Of a DNA stretch of 34,006 nt, positions 1 to 9,423 are shown piece after piece. A model generated the notes under the pieces. The model had not been told where the DNA came from and did not search any database. It saw only the letters and a program-made list of their open reading frames with translations. The position numbers and the translations under genes were made by a program. The first letter of the stretch is position 1, and the number at the start of each line of letters is the position of its first letter. Source of the DNA: a virus; the IMG/VR virus record IMGVR_UViG_3300043436_000846, positions 1-34,006 of that record; one strand, given 5' to 3'.

Positions 1-42
1 GCAATCCTAAACAATCAAATTGACAAGATAAACAGTAGGTGA
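1..42 (+). CDS. C-terminal end of a gene cut by the left edge
   Basis: Frame 1 is open from the first base to a TGA at 40-42 and encodes 13 residues (AILNNQIDKINSR). The gap to the next ATG is 19 bp, as expected for the end of an upstream gene in this compact layout. The gene at the right edge ends exactly on a codon boundary, so these residues could be its last ones if the map is circular. Nothing about function can be read from 13 residues. An open frame this short could also be chance. Confidence 0.4.
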   Translation, partial: AILNNQIDKINSR

Positions 43-61
43 AATTTGCCTATTTACAGCT

Positions 62-1324
62 ATGCTGATATTTGACCAAGAACCAAGCGAATACACGCCT
101 GCCTACAATCAAAGCCCGTGGGTAGTTAGGGAGAGCGATACAAGTGGAACGCTAAACGACTGGCGTATGCAGGTTGAAGTGTTTAACGGCAACACGCCCG
201 TATCTACTTTAGCAGCCACATTCATACTGCGATTTAGAGCGAACTCCAATAGGCGAATCGTATTCGACCCATCTAGAGTTATGCAGGGCTTTATGAGTTA
301 TGACCACACCAAACAAACGCCTACCTATGCACCGTGGGGGTTTTGTGAAAATAGCATTCAATGGTATTCCATCACGTGGAAATCACAAAAGTATGAAGCT
401 GGTAAATGGGTAACAAAAAGCCAATTCACTAAGCCGCGTAAATGCTTATTTAATGGCGTTGCACCTACCATTGCATTCATTAGCTACAATCAAAACGACT
501 ACCTATCTGTTCAAGGCGCAGCACCTAAAGCGTTAACAAGTTACAACCCTACTATTAGGGACATTGGTAGTGCAGAAAGTCAATGGGTTCACTTTCTTTC
601 AAAGGACGAGCAAGCACCGATAAGCCTGCAGCTTACAAAATACCCATTGCCTAATTTGCAAGGCACACCGCTAACCTTAGACCCGTTGCAAGTAAACCCG
701 TTTGGGCTATCATTTACAGCCTTTCCTGCTGTAGCTGGTAACGAGTTCACACGCCATCGCGTACGTGCTGGCATTGGTACACGTGATTTTAGCTTAATGG
801 CAAGCCCTCCGTCTTTTGTAGGGGTGCAATCATACAAAGTAGACTTCTTATCTACAGGATCCGCCACTCCGCTAACATTTGCCTTCAATATAACCAACTG
901 TTCAAAGTATGAGCCTATTCGCTTGCATTGGCTTAATCCCTACGGTGGGTTTGATGCGTACACGTTCAAACTAAAGAGCCAACTCGAAGAAAGTATTAAG
1001 CGCGAAACATTTGTTCAGCAGCATAATAAACTAAGTACAGCAGGCGCATACGGTTACACATACGATTCAAGAGGTCGCACAGAATACTACACGCGACTAG
1101 ATACATCAATAAGCGTTAGCAGCGACAATCTTACAGATGCCGAATGGAATTGGCTACATGGTTTGGTTACTTCGCCCGTTGCATTTATGGAGCAAGGATC
1201 GGAGTTTGTAGCTATAACTATTGATGACAAAAAATGGCAGTTGAAACGCGGTGTGCAGGATGGCGTTTTCCAATTGGAGTTGGAGTTCAAAACAGCATTG
1301 GCTGATTACACGCAAGCGCAATGA
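62..1324 (+). CDS. Tail structural protein, probably distal tail / baseplate associated
   Basis: The 420-aa protein is rich in aromatic residues and beta-type sequence, with no signal peptide or membrane segment. Around residues 290-305 it carries RLHWLNPYGGFDAYTF, a motif I associate with a tail-tip or baseplate family of Bacteroidota phages. The stop overlaps the start of the 956-aa tail protein by 4 nt (ATGA), so the two are translationally coupled. The tape measure gene follows, as for tail-tip components of siphoviruses. The precise position in the tail is inferred; the structural assignment is fairly safe. Confidence 0.65.
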   Translation: MLIFDQEPSEYTPAYNQSPWVVRESDTSGTLNDWRMQVEVFNGNTPVSTLAATFILRFRANSNRRIVFDPSRVMQGFMSYDHTKQTPTYAPWGFCENSIQWYSITWKSQKYEAGKWVTKSQFTKPRKCLFNGVAPTIAFISYNQNDYLSVQGAAPKALTSYNPTIRDIGSAESQWVHFLSKDEQAPISLQLTKYPLPNLQGTPLTLDPLQVNPFGLSFTAFPAVAGNEFTRHRVRAGIGTRDFSLMASPPSFVGVQSYKVDFLSTGSATPLTFAFNITNCSKYEPIRLHWLNPYGGFDAYTFKLKSQLEESIKRETFVQQHNKLSTAGAYGYTYDSRGRTEYYTRLDTSISVSSDNLTDAEWNWLHGLVTSPVAFMEQGSEFVAITIDDKKWQLKRGVQDGVFQLELEFKTALADYTQAQ

Positions 1325-4191
1325 TAGGTACAGAGGTATTAGTAGAAGGGTACTTGCTAGACGTAGTATCGGGTGCAGACTTTTCGTTCAACTATGCGGT
1401 TAGTGATGTACGCGAACCCGACAAAAGACAAACGGAGTTCACCAAAACAATACGGTGTGCAGGAACGGCAAACAATAACACGCTATTTGGTAACCTATTC
1501 GAGGCCGATATAGCTAATCTATACGATGCAAGCCTTCCAAACATAGGGGCGAATTTTAACCCTAACAAAAAGGCAAGCGTACAAGTCTTGCACAACAGTT
1601 TGCCGCAGCTAGACGGGTCGATGCAACTGCGAAAGATTAGCATAACTGAAGGGCTAATTGAATACGAGGTTGTTTTTATAGGCAAGCTAATTGATATTTT
1701 TGGAGTATGGGGTGACCAACAATTAAACGGGCGAGATGATGCAGGCAATCGCATTATTGACATTAGCGACTTAAACCACACGCTAACGGAAAGCAACCAA
1801 TCGGCTACATGGTTTGCACCAGTTGGAGTTGGTTATGTATATCCGTTAATTGACTACGGAAGGAATAGTTTATTGGTTACTTCGCAAGGGGTGCGTACTT
1901 ATCCAGTTATTGACCTACGGCCTGCGCTATATGTGCAAGAATTATGGAATAGAATCTTTGCCTATGCAGACGCTACCTATGAAGGCGCATTCTTTACTGA
2001 TGGCACGTTTGAGCGTTTGTGTTTGCCGTGGGTAAAGAGCTTTGAATTAAGCGAAGATGAGATTGCCGACCGTACTATTTACACGGAACGCACAACGGAT
2101 ATAACGCTATTTAGTGCAGCTCTTATGCCGTTTAATACAAACAGCGCACCTCTTAATCCATTAGGACAATACGACACTACTACTGACCAGTTTACAATGG
2201 CGTTTGGTGCAACGTATGTTTTTGAAGGGCAAATAGTGGCAACGGTAACGCGAACGGTTGCAGACAGTCAAACGGGGTACTATCCATTTGGAGTAGCAAT
2301 ATCTTTAAACGGCACACAGATTTACGGGCAAGCGTTGCAACTAGATATACCTTCCTCATTTTTACCTGTTGGAACTTCAGTTACTAGCATATTACCTTTT
2401 ACAAGTCCAGAATTTCAAGTGAATGCAGGCGATGTTGTAACTGTACAATATGTAATAGATGCGTTCTACTTGCCTTTTTTGAACGGGTCGTTTACTTCTA
2501 CATTTGACACTAATTCAGCGGTGCAATGTAGACCCGTAAATGTCGAGCCTAATTACGGTGATGACATTAGCATGAATTTCGGGATGCCCGAAACGACCAT
2601 CAAAGATTTCTTTTTGAGCATTCTAAAAATGTTTAATCTGTACATGACACCGAGTAAAACAGTTGATAGGCATTACATATTCCAAACGCGAAACGCCTAC
2701 TATGCAAGCGGTGTGCTACGTGATTGGACGTATAAGCTGGCACGCGATAAGCAGCTAAGCGTTACACCTATGGGATTGCTATCGGGTCGTGAGTACGTCT
2801 ATACCTATTCAGAGGATGAAGACTATTATAACGAGCGTTTCCAAAGCAACTATGGCAAGGCATACGGGCATAGGACACTAAACATTGATAACGACTTTGT
2901 TCCCGAAAAGAAGGAAACAAGCGTAGTGTTTAGCGGAACTCCGTTGGTAAATGATGGCATTAGTAGCCGTATCATTCCAAAGATATACGATGCAGACATA
3001 AGCGAAGGGGCAAAACAAACAGATGCAAACATTCGCATTCTGTATTATGGAGGTATGCTAGATAGTAGCCCTAGTTGGAATCATCAAATTACAACAGGCA
3101 CAGTAATCACATACGACCAATATCCGTACGCTGGGCATTGGGACAATCCAATAACCCCAACGCTAGACATAAATTTCGGTATGTCTAAAGAGTATTACTA
3201 TCAGGGAAACGGGGCTACTGGAACGGTTCAATATACCAACAACAACCTATTTAAGAAATACCATGAAGCGCAGTTTTTAGAATTAGCAAGCAAGGATAGC
3301 AAGCTAATCACAGCGATGTTCTACTTGACTGAATTGGACATTCAGCAGCTAGATTTCCGCGACACCATACTAATTGACCAAACCTACTACAGATTAAACA
3401 AGGTAATTGATTACAACCCGTTCAAAACAGGGCTTACCAAAGTAGAACTATTCAAAGCTGGCGACATTGTAATAGATGAAAAGAAAAGCGCGGCAATGGG
3501 TAGTGGTAAGTCGTTAGGTAGTGGTAGGCTACTAGAACTTGCGCCACTTAACCCATCAAAAAGGCTACTTAACGGCAACCAATTTGAGCCGTTTCAAGGT
3601 AAGGTAGTCGGTCGCGAAAACGTGGTAAGTCCAAACGCGGTCGGGTTCTTTGTGCAAGGTGATAATAACAGGGTAGGTGCAAGTAAGAACGTCACGCTAA
3701 TCGGATCTAATAACGTGGTAGCAGATGGCGTGGAGAACGTTACTGCTATCGGAGTGAGCAACCTTAACATTACCCAAAGCAATACTACTATTAACGGAGA
3801 TGGTGGGGTGCAAGTGGCAACGCTCGAATTGACAAGCGCACAAATACTAGCACTAAATACAACGCCTGTTTCCTTTGGAATAACAGTTCCATCGGGATAC
3901 TATGCTTGTCCTCTTTTCTGTCAATTTAGCGGTGATTTTAACACAGTATCATACGCAACTGCTACCACAATCACAGTATACACTCAAGGTTCAGCAAGCC
4001 TTTTGTTTAGCGGTAATTTATTAGCCTTTGGAGTAGATACGTTTGTTGACATACCTAAAGTTTTTGCATCCGTTAACAACGCTCAATTCTTAAACGGAAA
4101 CATATTGGTGTCTGTTTCGGGGGCATCAAACCCAACAGCAGGCAACAGCACCGTTAAATTATACCTTACATACATACTCGTTCAAATCTAA
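1321..4191 (+). CDS. Large tail-tip / fibre protein with C-terminal beta-rich domain
   Basis: The 956-aa protein starts with a segment typical of Bacteroidota phage virion proteins (VYPLIDYG near residue 178, then an aromatic-rich domain). About residues 760-830 contain short repeats with N, V, G and I at regular spacing (NVTLIGSNN, NVTAIGVSN), suggesting a beta-helix or fibre shaft. The last ~110 residues form a separate beta-rich domain ending in LYLTYILVQI, the usual place for a receptor-contacting head. It sits between another tail protein and the tape measure gene. Known: large proteins here form the tail tip. Inferred: host-surface contact through the C-terminus. Confidence 0.65.
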   Translation: MIGTEVLVEGYLLDVVSGADFSFNYAVSDVREPDKRQTEFTKTIRCAGTANNNTLFGNLFEADIANLYDASLPNIGANFNPNKKASVQVLHNSLPQLDGSMQLRKISITEGLIEYEVVFIGKLIDIFGVWGDQQLNGRDDAGNRIIDISDLNHTLTESNQSATWFAPVGVGYVYPLIDYGRNSLLVTSQGVRTYPVIDLRPALYVQELWNRIFAYADATYEGAFFTDGTFERLCLPWVKSFELSEDEIADRTIYTERTTDITLFSAALMPFNTNSAPLNPLGQYDTTTDQFTMAFGATYVFEGQIVATVTRTVADSQTGYYPFGVAISLNGTQIYGQALQLDIPSSFLPVGTSVTSILPFTSPEFQVNAGDVVTVQYVIDAFYLPFLNGSFTSTFDTNSAVQCRPVNVEPNYGDDISMNFGMPETTIKDFFLSILKMFNLYMTPSKTVDRHYIFQTRNAYYASGVLRDWTYKLARDKQLSVTPMGLLSGREYVYTYSEDEDYYNERFQSNYGKAYGHRTLNIDNDFVPEKKETSVVFSGTPLVNDGISSRIIPKIYDADISEGAKQTDANIRILYYGGMLDSSPSWNHQITTGTVITYDQYPYAGHWDNPITPTLDINFGMSKEYYYQGNGATGTVQYTNNNLFKKYHEAQFLELASKDSKLITAMFYLTELDIQQLDFRDTILIDQTYYRLNKVIDYNPFKTGLTKVELFKAGDIVIDEKKSAAMGSGKSLGSGRLLELAPLNPSKRLLNGNQFEPFQGKVVGRENVVSPNAVGFFVQGDNNRVGASKNVTLIGSNNVVADGVENVTAIGVSNLNITQSNTTINGDGGVQVATLELTSAQILALNTTPVSFGITVPSGYYACPLFCQFSGDFNTVSYATATTITVYTQGSASLLFSGNLLAFGVDTFVDIPKVFASVNNAQFLNGNILVSVSGASNPTAGNSTVKLYLTYILVQI

Positions 4192-4194
4192 GCT

Positions 4195-6090
4195 ATGGCC
4201 GAAACTAAAAAAGTAATTGTTGACATAATTGTCAATACATCGGATGCTACTCAAGGGTTTGATACAGTACAGAAAGAACTTGATGACACGACAAAGCGCG
4301 TTAAGACCTTAAAAACCGAAACCGATAAGACTAGCAAGTCTATGAGCCAAGGCTTTACAGCAGGCGCAGACGCAGCGGCTTTAATACCAGGACCGATTGG
4401 ACAAGCCGCAACGGCAGTAGGTGGGTTAAAAACTGCTTTTGATGCAGTAAAGGCTTCACTTGTTGGCGTTCGCATTGCATTGGTTGCAACGGGAATAGGT
4501 GCGTTTGTGGTTTTAGTCGGCACATTGGTAGCTTATTTTGCCAACACCGAAAAGGGAGCGCAGTCTTTACGTGTGGCAATGGCTGGGCTTGGTTCTGTTG
4601 TAAGCAATTTAGTAGATGGATGGCTTGGGTTTGTTAAGGCGGTAGGTTCTTTTTTAACGCTAGACTTTAAAGGTGGAATTGATAACATCAAGCAATCCTT
4701 TAATTCATTTACAGTTGGATTGGTCAACAATACAGCGGCAGCCGTAAATAATGCAAAGGCATTAAATGCCGTAGAAGTAGCCGAAGGTGATTTGGTTGTT
4801 GCTCGTGCAAAGGCGAACATGGAAATCACAAAGGCGCGACTAATTGCTGACGATTTAACCAAATCTACAGAAGAACGAATTGAAGCCGTAAAACGGGCGG
4901 CTCAAATTGAACGCGAAGTTGCAGCGGAAGAATTAAGGATAGCGCAAATAAAAGCCAAAGCATTACAGGAAGGAGTAGATAATAAGGTAGATGCTGATGA
5001 AGAAGAAAGGGACATTGCAGACCAAGCAGCTGCACGTGTTTTTGAATTGCAAAATGAAACGCTTAGAAGGGAAAAGCGGTTAGGGTCTGAAATTCAAAGC
5101 CTAAAAAATGAGCAAGCCACAAAAGATAAAGAAGCAGATGCTGCAAGGTTAGCTGAAATTAAAGCAAAGAACGATGCGGAGGTAGCACTAGCCAAAAAAC
5201 TAAAAGAAGAAAAAGAAGCAATAGCAGAAGCTGAAAAAAAAGCAGCTGAAAAGAGAATAGAAAACCAAGATAAAATTGATGAATATATTTCTGAACGTAA
5301 GGCGGTTACAGCTGAAGAAGAACTACAATTAGATATTGAACAAGCTCAAAAGGCCGAGCGGTTAAAATACGAAGCGGTTGTAGCGGCTATTACTGAAAAC
5401 CAAGCCAATGAACAACTTCGCGCAGAAGAATTAGCTGAAGCGGAGGATTTGTACCTACGTGAGCGAATGCTTGTAAAGGGCGAAATCGAAACCGAGTATT
5501 ATGCAAAAAAGCTAGCTGAAGCAACTAAAAGTGCGGAGGATATAGCAAACGCTGAAAAGACAGCCGCTGAAAAGGAAATAGAAGCGGCTAAAAAGATTAA
5601 AGACGCTAAAATAAATGCTGGAAGAGAAACCGCAAAAGCATTAGGGCAAATTAGCGTACTAATGCAACAGCAAGGATTAGAAAACACGGTATTTGCTAAA
5701 ACATTAGCGGTTGCCGAAATTGCTATTAATACAGCGATTGGTATATCTAATGCGGTTGCAGCGGTTAAAAATTCAACTAATCCTTACGAATTGATTGCTG
5801 GTATTGCAATGGGTATTACAGCGGTTGTAGCTGGTATAACTTCTGCAACCTCCGCGCTAGATAGTGCAAACATACCAGGGCCAAGTGCTAGCGGAATTGC
5901 AGCAGAAGCTGGTGCAGGTGCAACATCAGCACCATCATTTTCTCCAGTTACAACCAACACGACGCAACTAGGCAACACGCAGCAAGCTGAACTAGCACCC
6001 GTTCAAGCCTATGTAGTTGAAACGCAAATAACAGGATCACAAGCAAACATTAACCAAATAGAATCACAGTCCACTTTTGGAGGTGGGTAA
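4195..6090 (+). CDS. Tail tape measure protein
   Basis: The 631-aa protein has the usual tape measure architecture. A helical N-terminus (to about residue 60) is followed by a Gly/Ala-rich hydrophobic stretch (about 60-115, including IALVATGIGAFVVLVGTLVAYF). A long charged coiled coil spans about 200-490 with many EA, AEK and KKA runs, and a second hydrophobic segment (about 500-560) precedes a low-complexity S/T/Q tail. At about 1.5 Å per residue it would span roughly 95 nm, consistent with a siphovirus tail; this is an estimate from the family rule. It follows the tail-tip gene by 3 bp. Confidence 0.8.
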   Translation: MAETKKVIVDIIVNTSDATQGFDTVQKELDDTTKRVKTLKTETDKTSKSMSQGFTAGADAAALIPGPIGQAATAVGGLKTAFDAVKASLVGVRIALVATGIGAFVVLVGTLVAYFANTEKGAQSLRVAMAGLGSVVSNLVDGWLGFVKAVGSFLTLDFKGGIDNIKQSFNSFTVGLVNNTAAAVNNAKALNAVEVAEGDLVVARAKANMEITKARLIADDLTKSTEERIEAVKRAAQIEREVAAEELRIAQIKAKALQEGVDNKVDADEEERDIADQAAARVFELQNETLRREKRLGSEIQSLKNEQATKDKEADAARLAEIKAKNDAEVALAKKLKEEKEAIAEAEKKAAEKRIENQDKIDEYISERKAVTAEEELQLDIEQAQKAERLKYEAVVAAITENQANEQLRAEELAEAEDLYLRERMLVKGEIETEYYAKKLAEATKSAEDIANAEKTAAEKEIEAAKKIKDAKINAGRETAKALGQISVLMQQQGLENTVFAKTLAVAEIAINTAIGISNAVAAVKNSTNPYELIAGIAMGITAVVAGITSATSALDSANIPGPSASGIAAEAGAGATSAPSFSPVTTNTTQLGNTQQAELAPVQAYVVETQITGSQANINQIESQSTFGGG

Positions 6091-6101
6091 AAACTAAGGC
6101 A

Positions 6102-6677
6102 ATGGAAAACAAAATAATCGAAATGACTATTGACGAGTTGGACGATGAAACAAGGGTTGAAAAAATATCCTTTGTGGACGATCCTGCAATCAAACGCGAA
6201 TGGTTAGCCTTTCAAAAACACGGGCAAGCGTTCAAAATCCAAAGCGAAGAAAAGCGCATAGTATCGGGCGCGCTAATGGTTGCCGACCTGCCAATCTTTA
6301 GACGGTCAAAAACAGGCGAAGAATACTACGTTGTTTTCAATGCTGAAACCATTAAGAAAATCGTATTCAAATTTATGCGCGAGGGTCGGCTTTCAATGGT
6401 AAACGAGATGCACGAGAAAGACGTGGATGGCGTGTTCATGTTTGAAAGCATATTGATAGATGAAGAACGCGGCATAGGTACTCCAAGCGGTCACGATACG
6501 CTACCAAATGGCAGCTGGTTTGGGTCGTTCAAAGTAGACAACGATGCGGTTTGGGCTAAAGTTAAAGATGGCACGTTTCGCGGTTTTAGTGTCGAGGGCA
6601 TCTTTGATGAAGCCATCGAACGCGATATTGATAGCCGCATTATTTCGGCATTGCGCGAAATTTTAGAAGCTAATTGA
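6102..6677 (+). CDS. XkdF-like prohead protease
   Basis: The 191-aa protein matches the XkdF-like (S78-type) prohead maturation protease family. It has an N-terminal VEKISFVDDPAI segment, then GALMVADLPIFR, a NEMHEKDVDGVFMFES segment containing a candidate catalytic His, and near residue 160 GTFRGFSVEGIF with a candidate catalytic Ser. The family cleaves scaffold and capsid precursors during head assembly. The scaffold-like gene and the major capsid gene follow immediately, which is the expected order. Catalytic roles are assigned by family analogy. It starts 11 bp after the tape measure stop. Confidence 0.8.
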   Translation: MENKIIEMTIDELDDETRVEKISFVDDPAIKREWLAFQKHGQAFKIQSEEKRIVSGALMVADLPIFRRSKTGEEYYVVFNAETIKKIVFKFMREGRLSMVNEMHEKDVDGVFMFESILIDEERGIGTPSGHDTLPNGSWFGSFKVDNDAVWAKVKDGTFRGFSVEGIFDEAIERDIDSRIISALREILEAN

Positions 6678-6717
6678 ACACCAACACCATTAAATCTATT
6701 TAGACAAAATCGAACCT

Positions 6718-7314
6718 ATGAATTTAGAAAACACAATTAAGGCAAAACTAGGCGACATTAAGAAATTATTGTTCGCTACTGAATTGAAGTTTGAGGATGC
6801 CAAACTAATTGATGGCACGCTAGTACGTATTGAACCCGAAGTGGCCATAGGCGCATTGGTTCAAGTTATCGGAGCAGATGGCGAATTGCTACCAGCACCC
6901 GATGCGGCTCACCAACTAGAGGACGGCAGCGTGGTTACTACTGAAGCTGGTCTAATTACTGAAATCATACCAGCCCCCGAAGCTGAAATAGTTGTAGAAG
7001 AAATGGAGGTTGCTCCAAACGCTCCAACACTAGCAGCACAAAAGCCTGCATTCAACATGGATGAAATACAGGCAGCAGTTATGGCGAAAATTAACGCTTC
7101 TATTGGTGACCGTATCAACAACCTCAAATTTGAGAACGAAGCCATTAAAGCTGACAACGCTAATTTGAGAAAAGCGGTTAACGAAATGGCTGACCTTTTC
7201 GAAAAGTTTGCCACAACACCAACAGCAACACCAACCAAAGCCGTAAAGAATTACTTCAAAAAAGAAGATGCAAACGGTCTTGATAGGTGGTTAGAAACAC
7301 GTAAGAAAAACTAA
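6718..7314 (+). CDS. Probable capsid scaffold protein
   Basis: The 198-aa protein lies between the protease and the major capsid gene, the standard scaffold position. Residues ~24-85 contain a turn-rich module (ELKFEDAKLIDGTLVRIEPE, then APDAAHQLEDGSVVTTEAG) seen in comparable Bacteroidota phage proteins. A Glu/Pro-rich linker follows, then a coiled coil (about 125-165) and a basic C-terminal tail (WLETRKKN). Helical coiled coil with a charged C-terminus is typical of scaffolds that are degraded by the prohead protease. The role is inferred from position and composition. Confidence 0.65.
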   Translation: MNLENTIKAKLGDIKKLLFATELKFEDAKLIDGTLVRIEPEVAIGALVQVIGADGELLPAPDAAHQLEDGSVVTTEAGLITEIIPAPEAEIVVEEMEVAPNAPTLAAQKPAFNMDEIQAAVMAKINASIGDRINNLKFENEAIKADNANLRKAVNEMADLFEKFATTPTATPTKAVKNYFKKEDANGLDRWLETRKKN

Positions 7315-7341
7315 AAAAATAACATTTAAAAACTTAACAAA

Positions 7342-8310
7342 ATGGCAAGTGCATTTAACGTAAACGGCTTAGTAGCTTACATCGAGGAGAATCGTTTCCC
7401 TTTGATGGCTGGTACTATCAACAAAGCCAAAATGATGAATTTGGTAGAAGTGATGCCTGGTGTAAAAGGGCCATCTAAACTACCTATCCTTACTCAATCG
7501 GTTTTCTTCCAAGCAGACGGATGTTCTTTTGATGCAACTGGTAATACTACCTTTACTCAAAGAACCCTGACTCCAGGCAAGGTAAAAATTAATGATGAAT
7601 GGTGTCCTAAAGATTTGGAGACACGTTTCTTCGTTACCAAAATGAGAGCTGGTTCGCATTCGGAAGAAGTTCAACCTGCTGAAGTATGGGCTAAAATCAT
7701 GGAGGTTTATTTGGCTAAGGTAGCTTTGGAAATCGACAAGAACATTTGGAAAGGTAGCCTTTCTGCTCCAACGTCAAACAACGGTTCTTACTGGGATGGC
7801 TTTATTACTACAATCGGTTCTGGTTACATCAATGCAAACCTAGGTGGCACTCCACTTGCAACTGCATTCACAGTAACCAACGCACAAGAGATGGCGTTCC
7901 GTTTGTACAACTCACTCGCTACTGCTGGCCTTACTTCTAAGACTGACCTAGTTGCTTTCGTAGGATATGACACTTACGCGGTTCTAGTGCAAGCGTTGGT
8001 AGTAGGCGGTTCAACTTACGGTGTTCAAATTAACAGCGGAGTGAATGGTGCAACTGACAGCGATGCAAGCGAAGGTCTTAGCTTCCCGGGCATCAACTTG
8101 AAGTTCATCCCTGTAGACGGTTTGACTGGAGTTAAGAGCGTATATGCTGGTTCTGCTTCTAACTTCTACATTGGCGTAGATGCTGAAAGTGACTTTGATT
8201 CTTTGGAGGTATGGTACTCTAAGGACGACCGCAAAGTAAGAGTAGCAATGGAGTTTAAGGTAGGTACGCAGGTAGCTTTCCCGAACGAAATCGCTGCTAT
8301 AGTTCTTTAA
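7342..8310 (+). CDS. Major capsid protein (HK97-like fold presumed)
   Basis: The 322-aa protein has the size of a phage major capsid protein. It has an N-terminal helix (MASAFNVNGLVAYIEENRFPL), a central region with Trp and Cys residues (NDEWCPKDLET), and a C-terminal segment (EFKVGTQVAFPNEIAAIVL) like other Bacteroidota phage capsid proteins. The gene uses more even, highly expressed-looking codons (many gct, ggt, act) than its neighbours. It has an A-rich leader (ttaacaaaATG) and is followed by a GC-rich hairpin, both fitting a strongly expressed gene. Confidence 0.8.
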   Translation: MASAFNVNGLVAYIEENRFPLMAGTINKAKMMNLVEVMPGVKGPSKLPILTQSVFFQADGCSFDATGNTTFTQRTLTPGKVKINDEWCPKDLETRFFVTKMRAGSHSEEVQPAEVWAKIMEVYLAKVALEIDKNIWKGSLSAPTSNNGSYWDGFITTIGSGYINANLGGTPLATAFTVTNAQEMAFRLYNSLATAGLTSKTDLVAFVGYDTYAVLVQALVVGGSTYGVQINSGVNGATDSDASEGLSFPGINLKFIPVDGLTGVKSVYAGSASNFYIGVDAESDFDSLEVWYSKDDRKVRVAMEFKVGTQVAFPNEIAAIVL

Positions 8311-8324
8311 TAAATTAACCTAAG

Positions 8325-8350
8325 GGCGCGGGCTTAACTGCTCGCGCCTT
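8325..8350 (+). terminator. Hairpin after the major capsid gene, likely partial terminator
   Basis: GGCGCGGGC (8325-8333) pairs with GCTCGCGCC (8340-8348) around a 6-nt loop. The stem is 9 bp with one G·U pair, and only a short T run follows. It starts 15 nt after the capsid stop. A strong stem with a weak T tract suggests partial termination or 3' end protection of the abundant capsid mRNA. Confidence 0.6.
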
Positions 8351-8367
8351 TACTATACACTAAAAAC

Positions 8368-8889
8368 ATGTCTTGCGTATTAACACAGGGGTTCACATTA
8401 GGATGTAAAGAGGACATTGGAGGCATCAAATCGGTAAGGTTTGCACGCTACAGTGATTACGTTGCTCTTGGAGCGGTTGCCACTACTGGACAAATCGCAT
8501 CATTTGCCACACCAACAGCCGTCTTTAGAAAGTACGAATTGACCAAAGAAGAAAGTATGTTTTCAGATGATCCAACAGCAGGCAATCGCAACGGGTCACT
8601 TCACTACGTGCCATCTTTGAGTTTTGTACTTCGCAAATTAGACGTTGCAAAGCGTAACGAAATGCAACTACTTGCAAAGAATAGAGTAGTGGCAATTATT
8701 GAAACGAACGAAGCTACTCCATCTTATTGGGTTGCTGGATATGCTAACGGATTGGACTTCGCTACAGGCACAGGCGCGACTGGTACGGCCTTCGCAGACT
8801 TGAACGGTTACACAATGTCGTTTAATGGTTTAGAGCCTAATCCAATGCTCGCAGTTCCAGTAGCTTTACTTGCATCAATAACCGCCTAA
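8368..8889 (+). CDS. Probable major tail tube protein
   Basis: The 173-aa protein begins MSCVLTQGFTLGCKEDIGGI and ends with a glycine-rich stretch around TGTAFADLNGYTMSFNGLEPNP. This pattern (a GxxLGCKDxxGG-like start, a late LNGYTxxFxGxE motif) fits tail tube proteins of Bacteroidota siphoviruses. The gene lies alone between two terminators, consistent with a high-copy structural protein regulated as its own unit. It has no signal peptide or membrane segment. An alternative is a head decoration protein, but the motif pattern favours the tube. Confidence 0.65.
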   Translation: MSCVLTQGFTLGCKEDIGGIKSVRFARYSDYVALGAVATTGQIASFATPTAVFRKYELTKEESMFSDDPTAGNRNGSLHYVPSLSFVLRKLDVAKRNEMQLLAKNRVVAIIETNEATPSYWVAGYANGLDFATGTGATGTAFADLNGYTMSFNGLEPNPMLAVPVALLASITA

Positions 8890-8915
8890 TAACGGTTTGA
8901 CATAGGGATTTAGAT

Positions 8916-8942
8916 AGGCCGTTAATAGCGGCCTTTCTTTTT
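8916..8942 (+). terminator. Rho-independent terminator after the tail tube gene
   Basis: AGGCCG (8916-8921) pairs perfectly with CGGCCT (8929-8934) around a 7-nt loop, followed by TTCTTTTT (8935-8942). This is a standard intrinsic terminator. It lies between the tail tube stop and the next start at 8986. Confidence 0.8.
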
Positions 8943-8985
8943 GAAACACTTTGAGCATTTTACCTATTTAAGCAAAATACACACG

Positions 8986-9423
8986 ATGGCAACTACAATA
9001 ACAAACGCTACTTTGACCGTAACAATTACGGAAGCGGTTAGCCTTAACAACAAAAGCTACGGCAACTCTAATACGCTTACAATTCCAAGCATAAACGAAG
9101 TTGACCAACGCATTCTAACTATACCTACAAGCGAGGTATCCGTGGTTAAATATGACACGGCAAATGCCGCTGGTACATTTGTGAGAACAGCGGTTAAATA
9201 CCTTCGCATTACAAATAAAGATGACACCAATTTCATTAGCTTAAATATATCAGATGGTTCTGATCACTATTGGGTTAAACTCGAAGCTGGCAAATCGTTT
9301 GAACTACACAACGGCCTAATTGAAACGTCTAACACCTTCAGCGCGTGGGCAAACATTAGCGAAATTAGTGCAATAGCAGACACCGCAGCAGTTGACATAG
9401 AGTATTTCATTGCCTTAACGTAA
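8986..9423 (+). CDS. Small beta-rich structural protein
   Basis: I chose the ATG at 8986, preceded by an A-rich leader (agcaaaatacacacg). An upstream in-frame TTG at 8941 lies in the terminator T tract and would add 15 unlikely residues. The 145-aa product is almost all beta-type sequence, with LRITNKDDTNFISLNI and a late SFELHNGLIE motif, resembling small sandwich-fold virion proteins such as decoration or spike components. Its position between tail tube and portal supports a virion role. The exact function is unknown. Its stop overlaps the next ATG (TAATG). Confidence 0.6.
   Translation: MATTITNATLTVTITEAVSLNNKSYGNSNTLTIPSINEVDQRILTIPTSEVSVVKYDTANAAGTFVRTAVKYLRITNKDDTNFISLNISDGSDHYWVKLEAGKSFELHNGLIETSNTFSAWANISEISAIADTAAVDIEYFIALT

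Noticed and set aside
589-897. Minus-strand ORF of about 100 codons
   Set aside because: It lies entirely within the tail protein gene, has no recognisable motif, and all convincing genes are on the + strand. Similar long minus-strand frames inside the tail, tape measure and portal genes are shadows.
4355-4579. Minus-strand ORF antisense to the tape measure gene
   Set aside because: Its composition (H, L, Q, P rich) reflects the complement of the Ala/Gly-coding stretch; no start context or motif.
8941-8985. TTG start adding 15 residues to the small structural protein
   Set aside because: The TTG falls in the terminator T tract, and the ATG at 8986 has the A-rich leader seen before other genes here.
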